Source: Desulfovibrio sp. (lineage in GTDB: Bacteria; Desulfobacterota; Desulfovibrionia; Desulfovibrionales; Desulfovibrionaceae). From it: a stretch of 64,000 nucleotides of DNA. The position numbers were made by a program, and so were the translations under genes. This document shows positions 1-7,863 of the stretch, piece after piece. Numbering within the stretch: position 1 is the first letter of the stretch; each line of letters opens with the position of its first letter. The notes below the pieces were generated by a model. It ran no database searches and was not told the DNA's origin. It saw nothing but the letters and a program-made list of their open reading frames with translations. Where the stretch lies: NCBI RefSeq assembly GCF_009712225.1, contig NZ_WASP01000002.1, forward strand, positions 62,001-126,000, written 5' to 3'.

Positions 1-712
1 CATCCTGCTCGTTATGAAAAATGAGCACTGGTATGGCAATGCGACCCACAGCGGCATCATAGATGGTACCGCTTGCCTTTTTATTGTTCTGCGTAACAGT
101 TGAGGTAAGTACCAGAGCGTCGGCATTGCCACGCTCAAGCCGGGAGGCCGTGTTGGCGGCAGAGATGGTTCCGCGGCTTGTTCCCACCAGTGCCACGGGC
201 ACGTGCCACTGCCTGCGTACATAATCCATCACCATGGCGGCATCCTGCGCCTGCTCCGCACTGGTGCGATAGCTGTTGGCATTCTGGCCGCTCACGTCTG
301 ATGGCACGTCCACAAGCACTGTGAGCAGGCCTTCCCTGACAAAAAGAGCTCTGGAGCGGGCAAGAAAATTACCCTGCAGGCTGGTTTGCTCTCCGTTTTC
401 CGTCAGGCCAAGGCAGCCGTTGTCGCCAGCAAACAGTATGACCGCCGCTCTGGGTTTTGTGGGCACGTCTACCAGAGCCCGCAGGGTTGCCTTTTTAGCA
501 GTTTGCCACTGCACCAGCAGCTTTTCGGGTGAGGCTGAAAGCTTTTTTTGCACCATGCCCGGCATGTCCGCACTGGCCGCCCCACTCCATGCTGGCATAG
601 CCAAAAAAACCAGCAGGGCAAAAAACAGACAAAAAGCTGCAGTACATACAGGGCCCTGCATCCTTTCTTCCACCACCCGAGCCGCTGACAGACGAGAACC
701 GTGACCTTCCAT
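1..712 (-). CDS. Exported alpha/beta hydrolase family protein (3' end outside window)
   Basis: The reading frame leaves the left edge of the window, so the C-terminus is missing. A hydrophobic segment (FCLFFALLVFLA) followed by a small-residue stretch looks like a signal peptide, so the enzyme probably works in the periplasm. The motif GTSRG near residue 178 is a nucleophile elbow with Ser as nucleophile, and the last visible residues IPVLIFHNEQD resemble the strand that carries the catalytic Asp in this fold. The ATG at 712 has a strong Shine-Dalgarno (AAGGAAGG). A second in-frame ATG at 661 would give a shorter, cleaner signal peptide. The substrate is unknown; a dienelactone-hydrolase or peptidase-like relative is possible. 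Divergent from the UvsE gene. Confidence 0.7.
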   Translation of the reverse strand, partial: MEGHGSRLSAARVVEERMQGPVCTAAFCLFFALLVFLAMPAWSGAASADMPGMVQKKLSASPEKLLVQWQTAKKATLRALVDVPTKPRAAVILFAGDNGCLGLTENGEQTSLQGNFLARSRALFVREGLLTVLVDVPSDVSGQNANSYRTSAEQAQDAAMVMDYVRRQWHVPVALVGTSRGTISAANTASRLERGNADALVLTSTVTQNNKKASGTIYDAAVGRIAIPVLIFHNEQD

Positions 713-901
713 TGCGCCTTCCTTGGTATGTGCGAATATCATCGCCTTCAAAACATCTTCCCCGGCCATCTGCACAATGCCCCGCGCAGGGTGCGCGCAT
801 TGGCTGTTTCTATTCCACCTGCTGTAAGCCTTGCGTTAAGATTCGTCCGACATGTCGGGCATACCTCTTGCCGCCCGCCGCGAATCGGCTACAGTGGCCC
901 C

Positions 902-2155
902 ATGATACGATACGGATTTGCCTGCAAGACCATAGGGGTTCCCCAAGCGGATCTCTCCGCCATTACCCTGGCCCGCGCCACGCACGAAAACATGCTGGGC
1001 GTGTGCCGCCACAACCTGCGGGCGCTGGAAGCCATGCTGCACTACTGCGCAGAGGCGCGCATACCCCTCATGCGCATCAGCTCTGACATCATTCCGCTGG
1101 CTTCACATCCCCAGAACAGCTTTGCCTGGCAGCATGAATTGCACCAGGAGCTGGCCTCGGCGCGGGCAACACTGGCGCAAACGGGCATTCGTGTTTCCAT
1201 GCATCCGGGGCAGTACACAGTGCTCAATTCGCCCCGACAGGATGTGGTAGAACGCGCCGTTGACGACCTGACCTTTCACGCCGGTTTTCTTGATGCCCTG
1301 GGGGCTGATGGCAGCGCCCGCATCATCCTGCATCTGGGCGGCGGATACGGCGAACGGGCCTCGGCCCTCGAACGGCTGACGGATAACATCCACGCCCTGC
1401 CCCTGCAGGTGCGAAACCGCCTTTCACTTGAAAACGACGAGCGCGTTTTCAACATAGAAGACGCCCTTGCCATCTGCGGCAAGTGCGGCCTGCCAGCCAT
1501 CTTTGATGTGTTCCACCACTCGCTCAACCCGCCGCGCCACGGCACACAGGACTACTGGCTTGACCGGGCCATGGAAAGCTGGTGCCCGCAGCATGGCCGC
1601 CCCAAACTGCACTACAGCCAGCAGCTGGCTGGCGGCAAACCGGGCATGCACTCGCGCTTCATCGGCATGAAGGATTTTCTGGAATTCCACAGCTCGCTGG
1701 ACGGACGCGAACTGGACGTGATGCTTGAGGTCAAGGACAAGAACCTTTCCGCAGTAAAGTGCATCAACCTCACGAGCCCCCGCTTGTCCCGCAACGAGCT
1801 GACCCGTGAATGGGCCAGATACAAGTATCTGATACTTGAGCGCGAACAGGCGGCGTACAATGCCTTTCGCGCCATGCTCAAGGCGGACGCGCCCGATGCC
1901 CGCGAGTTTTACAGCCTTGTGGAGCAGACCCTGGAAAAGGAAATTTGCGGCCCGCAGGCGCGTAACGCCGCCGAACACGTATGGGGCTATGTGGACAATC
2001 TGGCCACGCCCTCAGAAAAAAAACGCGTACTGGCCGCCCTAGGCGAACTGCAAAACGGCACAGAGAGTCTGCCGCGCGCCAAGCGGGCACTGCTGAGCCT
2101 GGCCGTGAAACACCATGTGGAATACCTGCTGCAAAGCCTCTATTTTTATATCTAG
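902..2155 (+). CDS. uvsE: UV damage endonuclease UvsE/UVDE family
   Basis: 417-residue TIM-barrel endonuclease that nicks DNA 5' to UV photoproducts and some other lesions, starting an alternative excision repair. Family features visible: N-terminal MIRYGFACKTIG, the HNLRAL segment, MRISSDIIPLASH, SMHPGQYTVLNSP, the metal-ligand region HLGGGYG, SLENDE, and FDVFHHSLNPP. The frame is open upstream to 701 but family similarity begins at the ATG at 902, which I take as the start although its ribosome site is weak. The C-terminal 100 residues are rich in Arg and Glu and less conserved. It stands alone and ends at a strong shared hairpin. Confidence 0.88.
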   Translation: MIRYGFACKTIGVPQADLSAITLARATHENMLGVCRHNLRALEAMLHYCAEARIPLMRISSDIIPLASHPQNSFAWQHELHQELASARATLAQTGIRVSMHPGQYTVLNSPRQDVVERAVDDLTFHAGFLDALGADGSARIILHLGGGYGERASALERLTDNIHALPLQVRNRLSLENDERVFNIEDALAICGKCGLPAIFDVFHHSLNPPRHGTQDYWLDRAMESWCPQHGRPKLHYSQQLAGGKPGMHSRFIGMKDFLEFHSSLDGRELDVMLEVKDKNLSAVKCINLTSPRLSRNELTREWARYKYLILEREQAAYNAFRAMLKADAPDAREFYSLVEQTLEKEICGPQARNAAEHVWGYVDNLATPSEKKRVLAALGELQNGTESLPRAKRALLSLAVKHHVEYLLQSLYFYI

Positions 2156-2159
2156 CGAC

Positions 2160-2199
2160 AAAACGGAAAGCGCAGGGTCACCCCTGCGCTTTCCGTTTT
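2160..2199. terminator. Bidirectional terminator between uvsE and GNAT gene
   Basis: Perfect inverted repeat: 18-nt arms 2160-2177 and 2182-2199 around a 4-nt loop (TCAC). Both strands end in a short T run (GTTTT), so it can serve the two converging genes. Confidence 0.88.
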
Positions 2200-2202
2200 C
2201 AG

Positions 2203-2715
2203 CTATTTTTCCGACCGTTGCCACACCAGGTGCAGCAGCGGATAGGGCATGCCCTGCCCATCCTGTGCTGAACGCCCCACAATCCTGAAGGCCTGTCTTT
2301 TATAAAAGGCCAGAGCCTGCGGATTCTGCTCATTCACATCAAGGGCCAGCTGCTGGTGGGCCGCTTTTGCGTGGGCCAACAGCGCAGTGCCCACCCCGCA
2401 TCGAAAACTGGCAGGGTCAACAAAGAGCATCTCAACCTGCGGGCCGTTGCAACCCATGAACCCCACAGGGCAAACCCCGGCAGGGGGTGCCTGGTGCAGC
2501 TCGGCCACCCACAGAGTTTCCACCCCGGGCAAATAGAGCCTGCGCACATCTTCAAAAAGACGTTCCACCTCGGCGGGCGGCAAAAAATGGTGGGTTGCCT
2601 CAACGCTGCGCCGCCACAACAGGGTCAGGGCATGGTGGTCTGCCCCTGTTGCCAGCCGTATGGTCAGCGGGCGGGCAAGTCCTACGACCGCCTGCGTGTC
2701 TGTGCTCTCGTTCAT
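2203..2715 (-). CDS. GNAT family N-acetyltransferase (YjaB-like)
   Basis: 170-residue acetyl-CoA-dependent acyltransferase. The N-terminal half carries LLWRRSVEATHHFL, the middle VEMLFVDPASF and the acetyl-CoA loop RCGVGTALLAHA (the R/Q-x-x-G-x-G/A motif), and the end NVNEQN-type DVNEQNPQALAFYKR followed by PYPLLHL. This order matches E. coli YjaB closely in motif content. The acceptor is unknown. It is the last gene of a leftward trio, 15 bp after the one-helix membrane protein, and ends at the hairpin shared with uvsE. Confidence 0.82.
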   Translation of the reverse strand: MNESTDTQAVVGLARPLTIRLATGADHHALTLLWRRSVEATHHFLPPAEVERLFEDVRRLYLPGVETLWVAELHQAPPAGVCPVGFMGCNGPQVEMLFVDPASFRCGVGTALLAHAKAAHQQLALDVNEQNPQALAFYKRQAFRIVGRSAQDGQGMPYPLLHLVWQRSEK

Positions 2716-2730
2716 AACCTGATTATCCGG

Positions 2731-3045
2731 CTACTTTTCGCCTTGCCCCGGTGCGCCTGCCACCAGCCCAGCCGAGCGTTCTGCGGAAACAGGCGAACCC
2801 TGTTTTTGCAACTCAGGGTTGTTCTGTTCCCTGCTCAGCTGGCCGCTGTCGAGCATGGCGCGAGCGGGGCTTTCTGCCTGTGGCGCAGTGGCCTCTGCAA
2901 CGGGAGCGGGCTGTTCCTGCTTTTTGGCATACTTGGGCGAAAAATGGCGTTCAACAAGGGCCACACCTACAGTGTAAAGCACAAAGACCACGGTTACCGC
3001 ACCAAGAAAAAGTGCCGTGCGCCATATCATTTTAAGCGTTTCCAT
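2731..3045 (-). CDS. Small single-pass membrane protein, unknown function
   Basis: 104 residues from the ATG at 3045, which has a good ribosome site (GGTGGAG). One transmembrane helix near residues 8-28 (IWRTALFLGAVTVVFVLYTV) is followed by a basic patch (KYAKK) and a Pro/Ala/Gln-rich, probably disordered tail. No catalytic motif is visible. It lies between a MOSC-domain gene and a GNAT gene on the same strand with gaps of 35 and 15 bp, so it is probably co-transcribed with them. Function not recognised. Confidence 0.6.
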   Translation of the reverse strand: METLKMIWRTALFLGAVTVVFVLYTVGVALVERHFSPKYAKKQEQPAPVAEATAPQAESPARAMLDSGQLSREQNNPELQKQGSPVSAERSAGLVAGAPGQGEK

Positions 3046-3080
3046 ACATCTCCACCGCAAAATTCTCTGGCTCGTTCGGC

Positions 3081-3524
3081 CTATTCCGCTGCAGGGGGCA
3101 GCACTTCCATGGTGTCGCCCGTGCGCACCTCACCACCGTGCAGAACCTTGGCAAACACCCCCTGGGTAGGCATGATGCATTCGCCCATGGTGTGGTATAT
3201 CTGGCAGTGGCTGTGACATTCCTTGCCAATCTGCGAGACCTCAAGCAGCACGTCGTTACACGCAATGCGCGTGCCCACCGGCAATGCGGCAAAATCGATG
3301 CCGTCCACCACCAGATTTTCGCCAAAACAGCCGTTGGCCACAAGAGCCCCACGCGCCTTGAAGGCTTCAATGGCCTGCCACGAAAGCAGGCTTACCTGCC
3401 GGTGCCAGTTGCCCGCGTGAGCATCGCCCTCGATGCCGTGATTTTCAATGATATTGGCATAATCCACGGCCTTCTTGGCCGTGCCTTTTTTCTGGCTGGT
3501 ACAGATAGCCACTATTCTGCCCAT
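3081..3524 (-). CDS. MOSC domain-containing protein
   Basis: 147-residue stand-alone MOSC domain, the fold also found at the C-terminus of molybdenum cofactor sulfurase, thought to handle sulfur or molybdopterin. Visible features: GRIVAICTSQKKGT at the start, GIEGDAH (the conserved G-x-x-G-D-x-H), SLLSWQAIE, FGENLVVDGID, and the Cys-rich stretch GKECHSHCQIYHTMGEC with four Cys that could include the functional thiol. The ATG at 3524 (ribosome site AAGGA) fits the family start; the frame is open further upstream without similarity. Heads a leftward operon with a one-helix membrane protein and a GNAT enzyme. Confidence 0.82.
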   Translation of the reverse strand: MGRIVAICTSQKKGTAKKAVDYANIIENHGIEGDAHAGNWHRQVSLLSWQAIEAFKARGALVANGCFGENLVVDGIDFAALPVGTRIACNDVLLEVSQIGKECHSHCQIYHTMGECIMPTQGVFAKVLHGGEVRTGDTMEVLPPAAE

Positions 3525-3723
3525 AATTCTGTTCCTTTGCTTGCATGATCCATGTTGCCGCATGCCTGCGGCCGCCACAGTCTGCCCCATATGCCGGGGC
3601 GAGTCCAGCCCGGACGCTCTGGCACTGGCTTGGCCGCACAGCAGGCATTGGAGCCTGAATGGCCGTGAATGCCAGTTTTTTGCTATGTTATCACACCCCA
3701 CCCCGCCAGCCAAGCGAAGCGCA

Positions 3724-6700
3724 TCAGTAATTATATTTCCAGGTCACGCCGCCCTTGGTGCTCTGCTGCTCGGTGCGCACCTCAAGGTTGGCCCTGGGGG
3801 TCAGCTCAAGCTGAATCACAAAGGCCGTGCTGCCCTGTTTGGCCCCCTGCTGCACGCCCACATAGATATCTTCTGTAAGGTATTTGCCCATTTCAACAGA
3901 GCTGCCAGCGGCCATGTTTTCTCCGCTCTGCCCCTGCTGCCCGGCACCGGAGGAATTGAAACGCAGCACATCCACGCCCAGCGCCTGCCGTGCGGAATCA
4001 AGCACGCCACCACCGCCGCTGCCCGTGCCAAAACCCGCCAGCTGGGCCACCGCCGCCGCAAGGCGCAGGTTTTCGAGCCGTCCCAATTCGCTGGCGCTTT
4101 TGCCAAAAAGTATCTGGGCCAGAATTTCATCACGCGGCATTTCAGGGTCGCTGCTCAGAATGAGCTGCATTTTGCGTACTGTTCCCACAATGCTGATATT
4201 GGCCATGAGTGCCGGGGTCTGGCTTGTGAGCATGATGTCCAGCAGGGGATTTGAAACATCCCCGCCGGCAAAGGTCACCGCCCCGCGCGCCAGTTTGAAA
4301 TTTTTGCCAAGGATATCAAGGCTGCCCTTGGTCGCGTTGAGCTGGCCGGAAACAAGAGGTTCTGCGGGCGTGCCGCCAATGTGCATGTCTGCCCGCCATT
4401 CGCTCTTGAGGCCAAAGCCCTCAACCACAAACCGGCCAGGAATGACAATGCGCAGATCAAGCAGACCCGGCTTGCCTCCAGAAACAGGGGCCGCACCAGC
4501 CAGGGCGGGGGCAGAGGAAGCAGCCTTTTTACCCTGCCTTGCGGCAGAGGTGGGAGGTTCGTACCCGGTTCTGGCCCAGGCAGGCGAGGCCTCGCTGATG
4601 GGCAAGGTGGTGATGCTGCCGCCCACCTCAAGATTATTGAGCAGCACCAACCCCTGATTGACGGTAAGGGTGCCGCGCACTTCTGGTGCTGTGGCACTGC
4701 CCGCAACCGATGCCTGGGCAGAAAGCTCTACACGCACGTCGCGGCGGCGCAGCGGGCGCAGGTGGTCAAGACTGGCCTTGAAATCAAGCTGGCTGCCGTC
4801 CAGCCTGCCCTGCCCGGTTATGCGCGCAGTGCCGCCCTGCCCGTCGGCAGCGGCGAGGTTCAGGCGGGCAAGACCAAGAGCCCCAGCGTGGCCTTCTTCA
4901 AGATCAAGCCTAAGGTTTATGGCAGAGAGCAGTACGCCCAGCGTAAGGTTTTCGTAGCGGGCATCGTCCATGCGCACAAAACCCTTGGGCACCGGGGTTT
5001 CAAGGGTTCCCCCCACATCAAGTGCAAGGGCAAGCCGCCCGGCCAGCCGCTGGTCTGCCACAGGCAGCAAGCTCCACAGGGGGGCCACTGCGCCGTTCCA
5101 GCGTACCGCTGCCCGTAGCGGCCCCTGCATGTGGGGGCGCGGCAATCCGTCTGCGCCAAACAGCAGTGGAAGGCGGGCCTCAACACGGCACTCTGTACCG
5201 CCAAGAGCCACCACAGTTGCCTGATCGGGCACAAGGCGCAGAGCCAGCGCGCCGCCAGCTGCGGTATCGCGCTCAAGCTTGCCGGTGAGGGTCAAATTCA
5301 TAGGTTTGAGCGCAGAGCCCGGCAGGCTCAAACCGCGCACATCCACCCGCAGGTCGCCCTGCGGATGGGCGGGGCTGCCAGCAAGCCGCGCCGTAGCGGC
5401 AACCGTGCCCGCAGGCAGGGCAGGTACCAGCACGCGCCAGGGTGCGAGCTCAAGCTGCTCCAGTGTAAGGCGCACATCAAATTTTTCCGCACTCAGCGAG
5501 GCCTGCGCCCGCAAACGGCCAGAGGGCTTCATGGTTATATCCAGCCCACTCAGGCCCAGATCGGTCTGGCCCAGCTCGCTCGAACCGTAGCGCAGAGAGG
5601 CTCCGGCTGCGGCCCGCAGGCCCAGCTTTTGTGCGGGCAGATCAAGATCAAGCCGCCGCACCTCTACAGTACCGGGCTGCCAGCGCACCGCGCAACGCGC
5701 CGCCGCAAAGCCGCTTGTTTCGAGGTTTGCCTCCAGAGGTCCGTATACCGAACCCTGCGCACGCACCCTGGCCCCAAGCCTTTTGTCGCCGCTACGCAGC
5801 CCCCCAAGATCAAGACGCGCGGCCAGCTGCCCTGTGCCAAAAATATCGGCGAGCGCAGCTTCGCCTTCAAGCCCCTGCACTTCTACAGGCGGGGCGCTGC
5901 CCTCACGGTAAGAAAGCCGTGGTACGCGCCAGCGTAAACTTGCCTGCTGGGTATGGCCGGGCGCTGCTGTGGCCTCTGCCTGCTGCGACCGCAGCTCAAG
6001 CGACAGGGCGGCGTCGCCATCGAGCCGCGCACCGGGAACAATGGCCGAAAGGGCCTTCCAGTCTGCAACGCGCACGTCAATCTTGCCGTCTGCACGCGGC
6101 ATGCCTCCCGCAACCAGAGGCATGGGCAAGACCGCCGTTACCTGCCCGGAGGCGGCAACCCCCAGCACATCGCACTGCAGGTCGCGCACCCCCGCCAGCA
6201 GGGCGGTGCTGCCAGCATCTCTCCCCTGACGCGCAAAAATGGTCGCGCCCAAGCGCTGCGCAAAAGTGTCTACCCTGGCGGTTGCCTGCACATTTACGGC
6301 CAGCTCAGCCTCGGGGATTGCATCAGTGGCGGGGCCAGTATCCGCAGCCGCCTGCCCCGGTGAGCCAAAAAACACCTGCCGCCAGCGCAGGGGCGTGCTT
6401 TCCAGCTTGAGGGCCATATTGGCAAGCGCGTGCCTGCCCACATTCCAGGCAGGGCAATCAAGAGCAATGCGGGTATCAGGCGCATCCAGCGGACCACTGA
6501 GCGCCACGCGCAACTTCGCACTGGAGGGCAACAGGTTCTCGCCCACACCGGCAGGGGCTGGGCTGGTACTGGCGGCAGGGTTGGCACCGGGGGCAGCCGC
6601 GCCGTCTTCGACCTGCGGCCCAAGGCTGGTCAGAATATCCACATCCAGCGGTCCAGCAAGCCACGAAGTTTCCGTTCCACTCTCCCATGTTGCATGGCCG

Positions 6701-7863
6701 CCCACACGCAGGGGGCCTGCCTGCACAGAAATTTTTTCAATGGCAGCACGCCCGCCTGCTGCAGGGCCGCCGCCCGCAGGGGCCGTGATACGGGCCGTTA
6801 CACGCACATCTGCGCTGCCCCCCTGACCCAGAAGGGCTGCAAGCATGGGAGCAGCCGCGGGCTCTGGAGCAGTTGCGGGAGCGGGTGCTTCCGCAGCCAT
6901 TTGCAGGGAACAGACAAGCTCCACGCTCGCGTCCACAGCCAGTGATTCCCCCTGCCGGGAGGACGCGACCGAGGCCTGCATACTGGACTCAACCACCGAT
7001 GCAGGCATGCCTGCCAGCAACAACGGCGCATCGCCCTCCGCCTTGAGGGCAAGTCTGAGACGGGCCTGCGCACCGTCTTTACCCACAGCAATTTTCAAAC
7101 CCGCATCAAGACGCGCCTGTGCGGGCATGTCGGCCTTTTGTGGTGCATCCGCAGGGGTGGGCGCGGCTGCTTCGGTCTGGGGTTCGCCGTCTGCGCCTGT
7201 CTGGGTCTGGATGGCCTGCCCCAGCAGACTTTGCGGCAAGAGAGCATTATTCAGAGAAAGCTCGTCAATGCGCACCTGCGGCAACCAGCTTGGCAATGAA
7301 CCAAGCTCGCGCAGGGCATCAGCCAGAGCCGTGCGCAAGGCCCCTTCTGTGAGGGGCGGTGACGGCGGCGGCGCAGCCTTCTGCGAGAGCTGCGGCAGGC
7401 GCAACAGCTCGGCATTGTCCACGCGCACAAAGGCAATATGCAGTGCACCGGGCAGAGCCTGCCAGTTCCAGGTGGCACTGCATGCGGGCAGGCGCAGCCA
7501 AAGCCCCTGCGCATCGTACAACTCCACACCCAGCGCAAACCCAAAGGGCAATGGGCCAGAAAGATGCGTAATACGCGCACGGATATCAGGGGCAGCCCCA
7601 TCAGCAGGCGTGGCCTCCATGGCCGCATTGATTTTATCCGTCACCCACGCCTGCACCGATTCATTGCGCAGGGCTGCAAGGGTTCCAACAAGGGCTGTCA
7701 CGCACAACAGCAGGCACAGCCCCAGAGCCATGACCGTGCGACGCAGCCATATCCTGCGTTTATTTTTTGGATACTGGCCGGACAGACCAGGCTGTGGAGC
7801 AACACCGCCCTTGTCCGGCGAGGTAGAGGATGGCGGCGCTGCCGCCTTGCGGTCCTGATCCAT
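3724..7863 (-). CDS. tamB: Translocation and assembly module protein TamB
   Basis: 1379-residue AsmA/DUF490 protein. A cytoplasmic Pro/Ser-rich N-tail is followed by one membrane anchor near residues 43-66, then a very long periplasmic part made of beta-strand-rich repeats, which in this family forms a hydrophobic groove spanning the periplasm and is implicated in autotransporter insertion or phospholipid transport. The C-terminal DUF490 region contains GSLDILGKNFKL, MPRDEILAQILFGKS and a closing aromatic KYNY. Its ATG overlaps the tamA stop codon by one base (TGATG), which indicates translational coupling. Two Ala/Pro-rich low-complexity stretches occur in the first third. Confidence 0.9.
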   Translation of the reverse strand: MDQDRKAAAPPSSTSPDKGGVAPQPGLSGQYPKNKRRIWLRRTVMALGLCLLLCVTALVGTLAALRNESVQAWVTDKINAAMEATPADGAAPDIRARITHLSGPLPFGFALGVELYDAQGLWLRLPACSATWNWQALPGALHIAFVRVDNAELLRLPQLSQKAAPPPSPPLTEGALRTALADALRELGSLPSWLPQVRIDELSLNNALLPQSLLGQAIQTQTGADGEPQTEAAAPTPADAPQKADMPAQARLDAGLKIAVGKDGAQARLRLALKAEGDAPLLLAGMPASVVESSMQASVASSRQGESLAVDASVELVCSLQMAAEAPAPATAPEPAAAPMLAALLGQGGSADVRVTARITAPAGGGPAAGGRAAIEKISVQAGPLRVGGHATWESGTETSWLAGPLDVDILTSLGPQVEDGAAAPGANPAASTSPAPAGVGENLLPSSAKLRVALSGPLDAPDTRIALDCPAWNVGRHALANMALKLESTPLRWRQVFFGSPGQAAADTGPATDAIPEAELAVNVQATARVDTFAQRLGATIFARQGRDAGSTALLAGVRDLQCDVLGVAASGQVTAVLPMPLVAGGMPRADGKIDVRVADWKALSAIVPGARLDGDAALSLELRSQQAEATAAPGHTQQASLRWRVPRLSYREGSAPPVEVQGLEGEAALADIFGTGQLAARLDLGGLRSGDKRLGARVRAQGSVYGPLEANLETSGFAAARCAVRWQPGTVEVRRLDLDLPAQKLGLRAAAGASLRYGSSELGQTDLGLSGLDITMKPSGRLRAQASLSAEKFDVRLTLEQLELAPWRVLVPALPAGTVAATARLAGSPAHPQGDLRVDVRGLSLPGSALKPMNLTLTGKLERDTAAGGALALRLVPDQATVVALGGTECRVEARLPLLFGADGLPRPHMQGPLRAAVRWNGAVAPLWSLLPVADQRLAGRLALALDVGGTLETPVPKGFVRMDDARYENLTLGVLLSAINLRLDLEEGHAGALGLARLNLAAADGQGGTARITGQGRLDGSQLDFKASLDHLRPLRRRDVRVELSAQASVAGSATAPEVRGTLTVNQGLVLLNNLEVGGSITTLPISEASPAWARTGYEPPTSAARQGKKAASSAPALAGAAPVSGGKPGLLDLRIVIPGRFVVEGFGLKSEWRADMHIGGTPAEPLVSGQLNATKGSLDILGKNFKLARGAVTFAGGDVSNPLLDIMLTSQTPALMANISIVGTVRKMQLILSSDPEMPRDEILAQILFGKSASELGRLENLRLAAAVAQLAGFGTGSGGGGVLDSARQALGVDVLRFNSSGAGQQGQSGENMAAGSSVEMGKYLTEDIYVGVQQGAKQGSTAFVIQLELTPRANLEVRTEQQSTKGGVTWKYNY

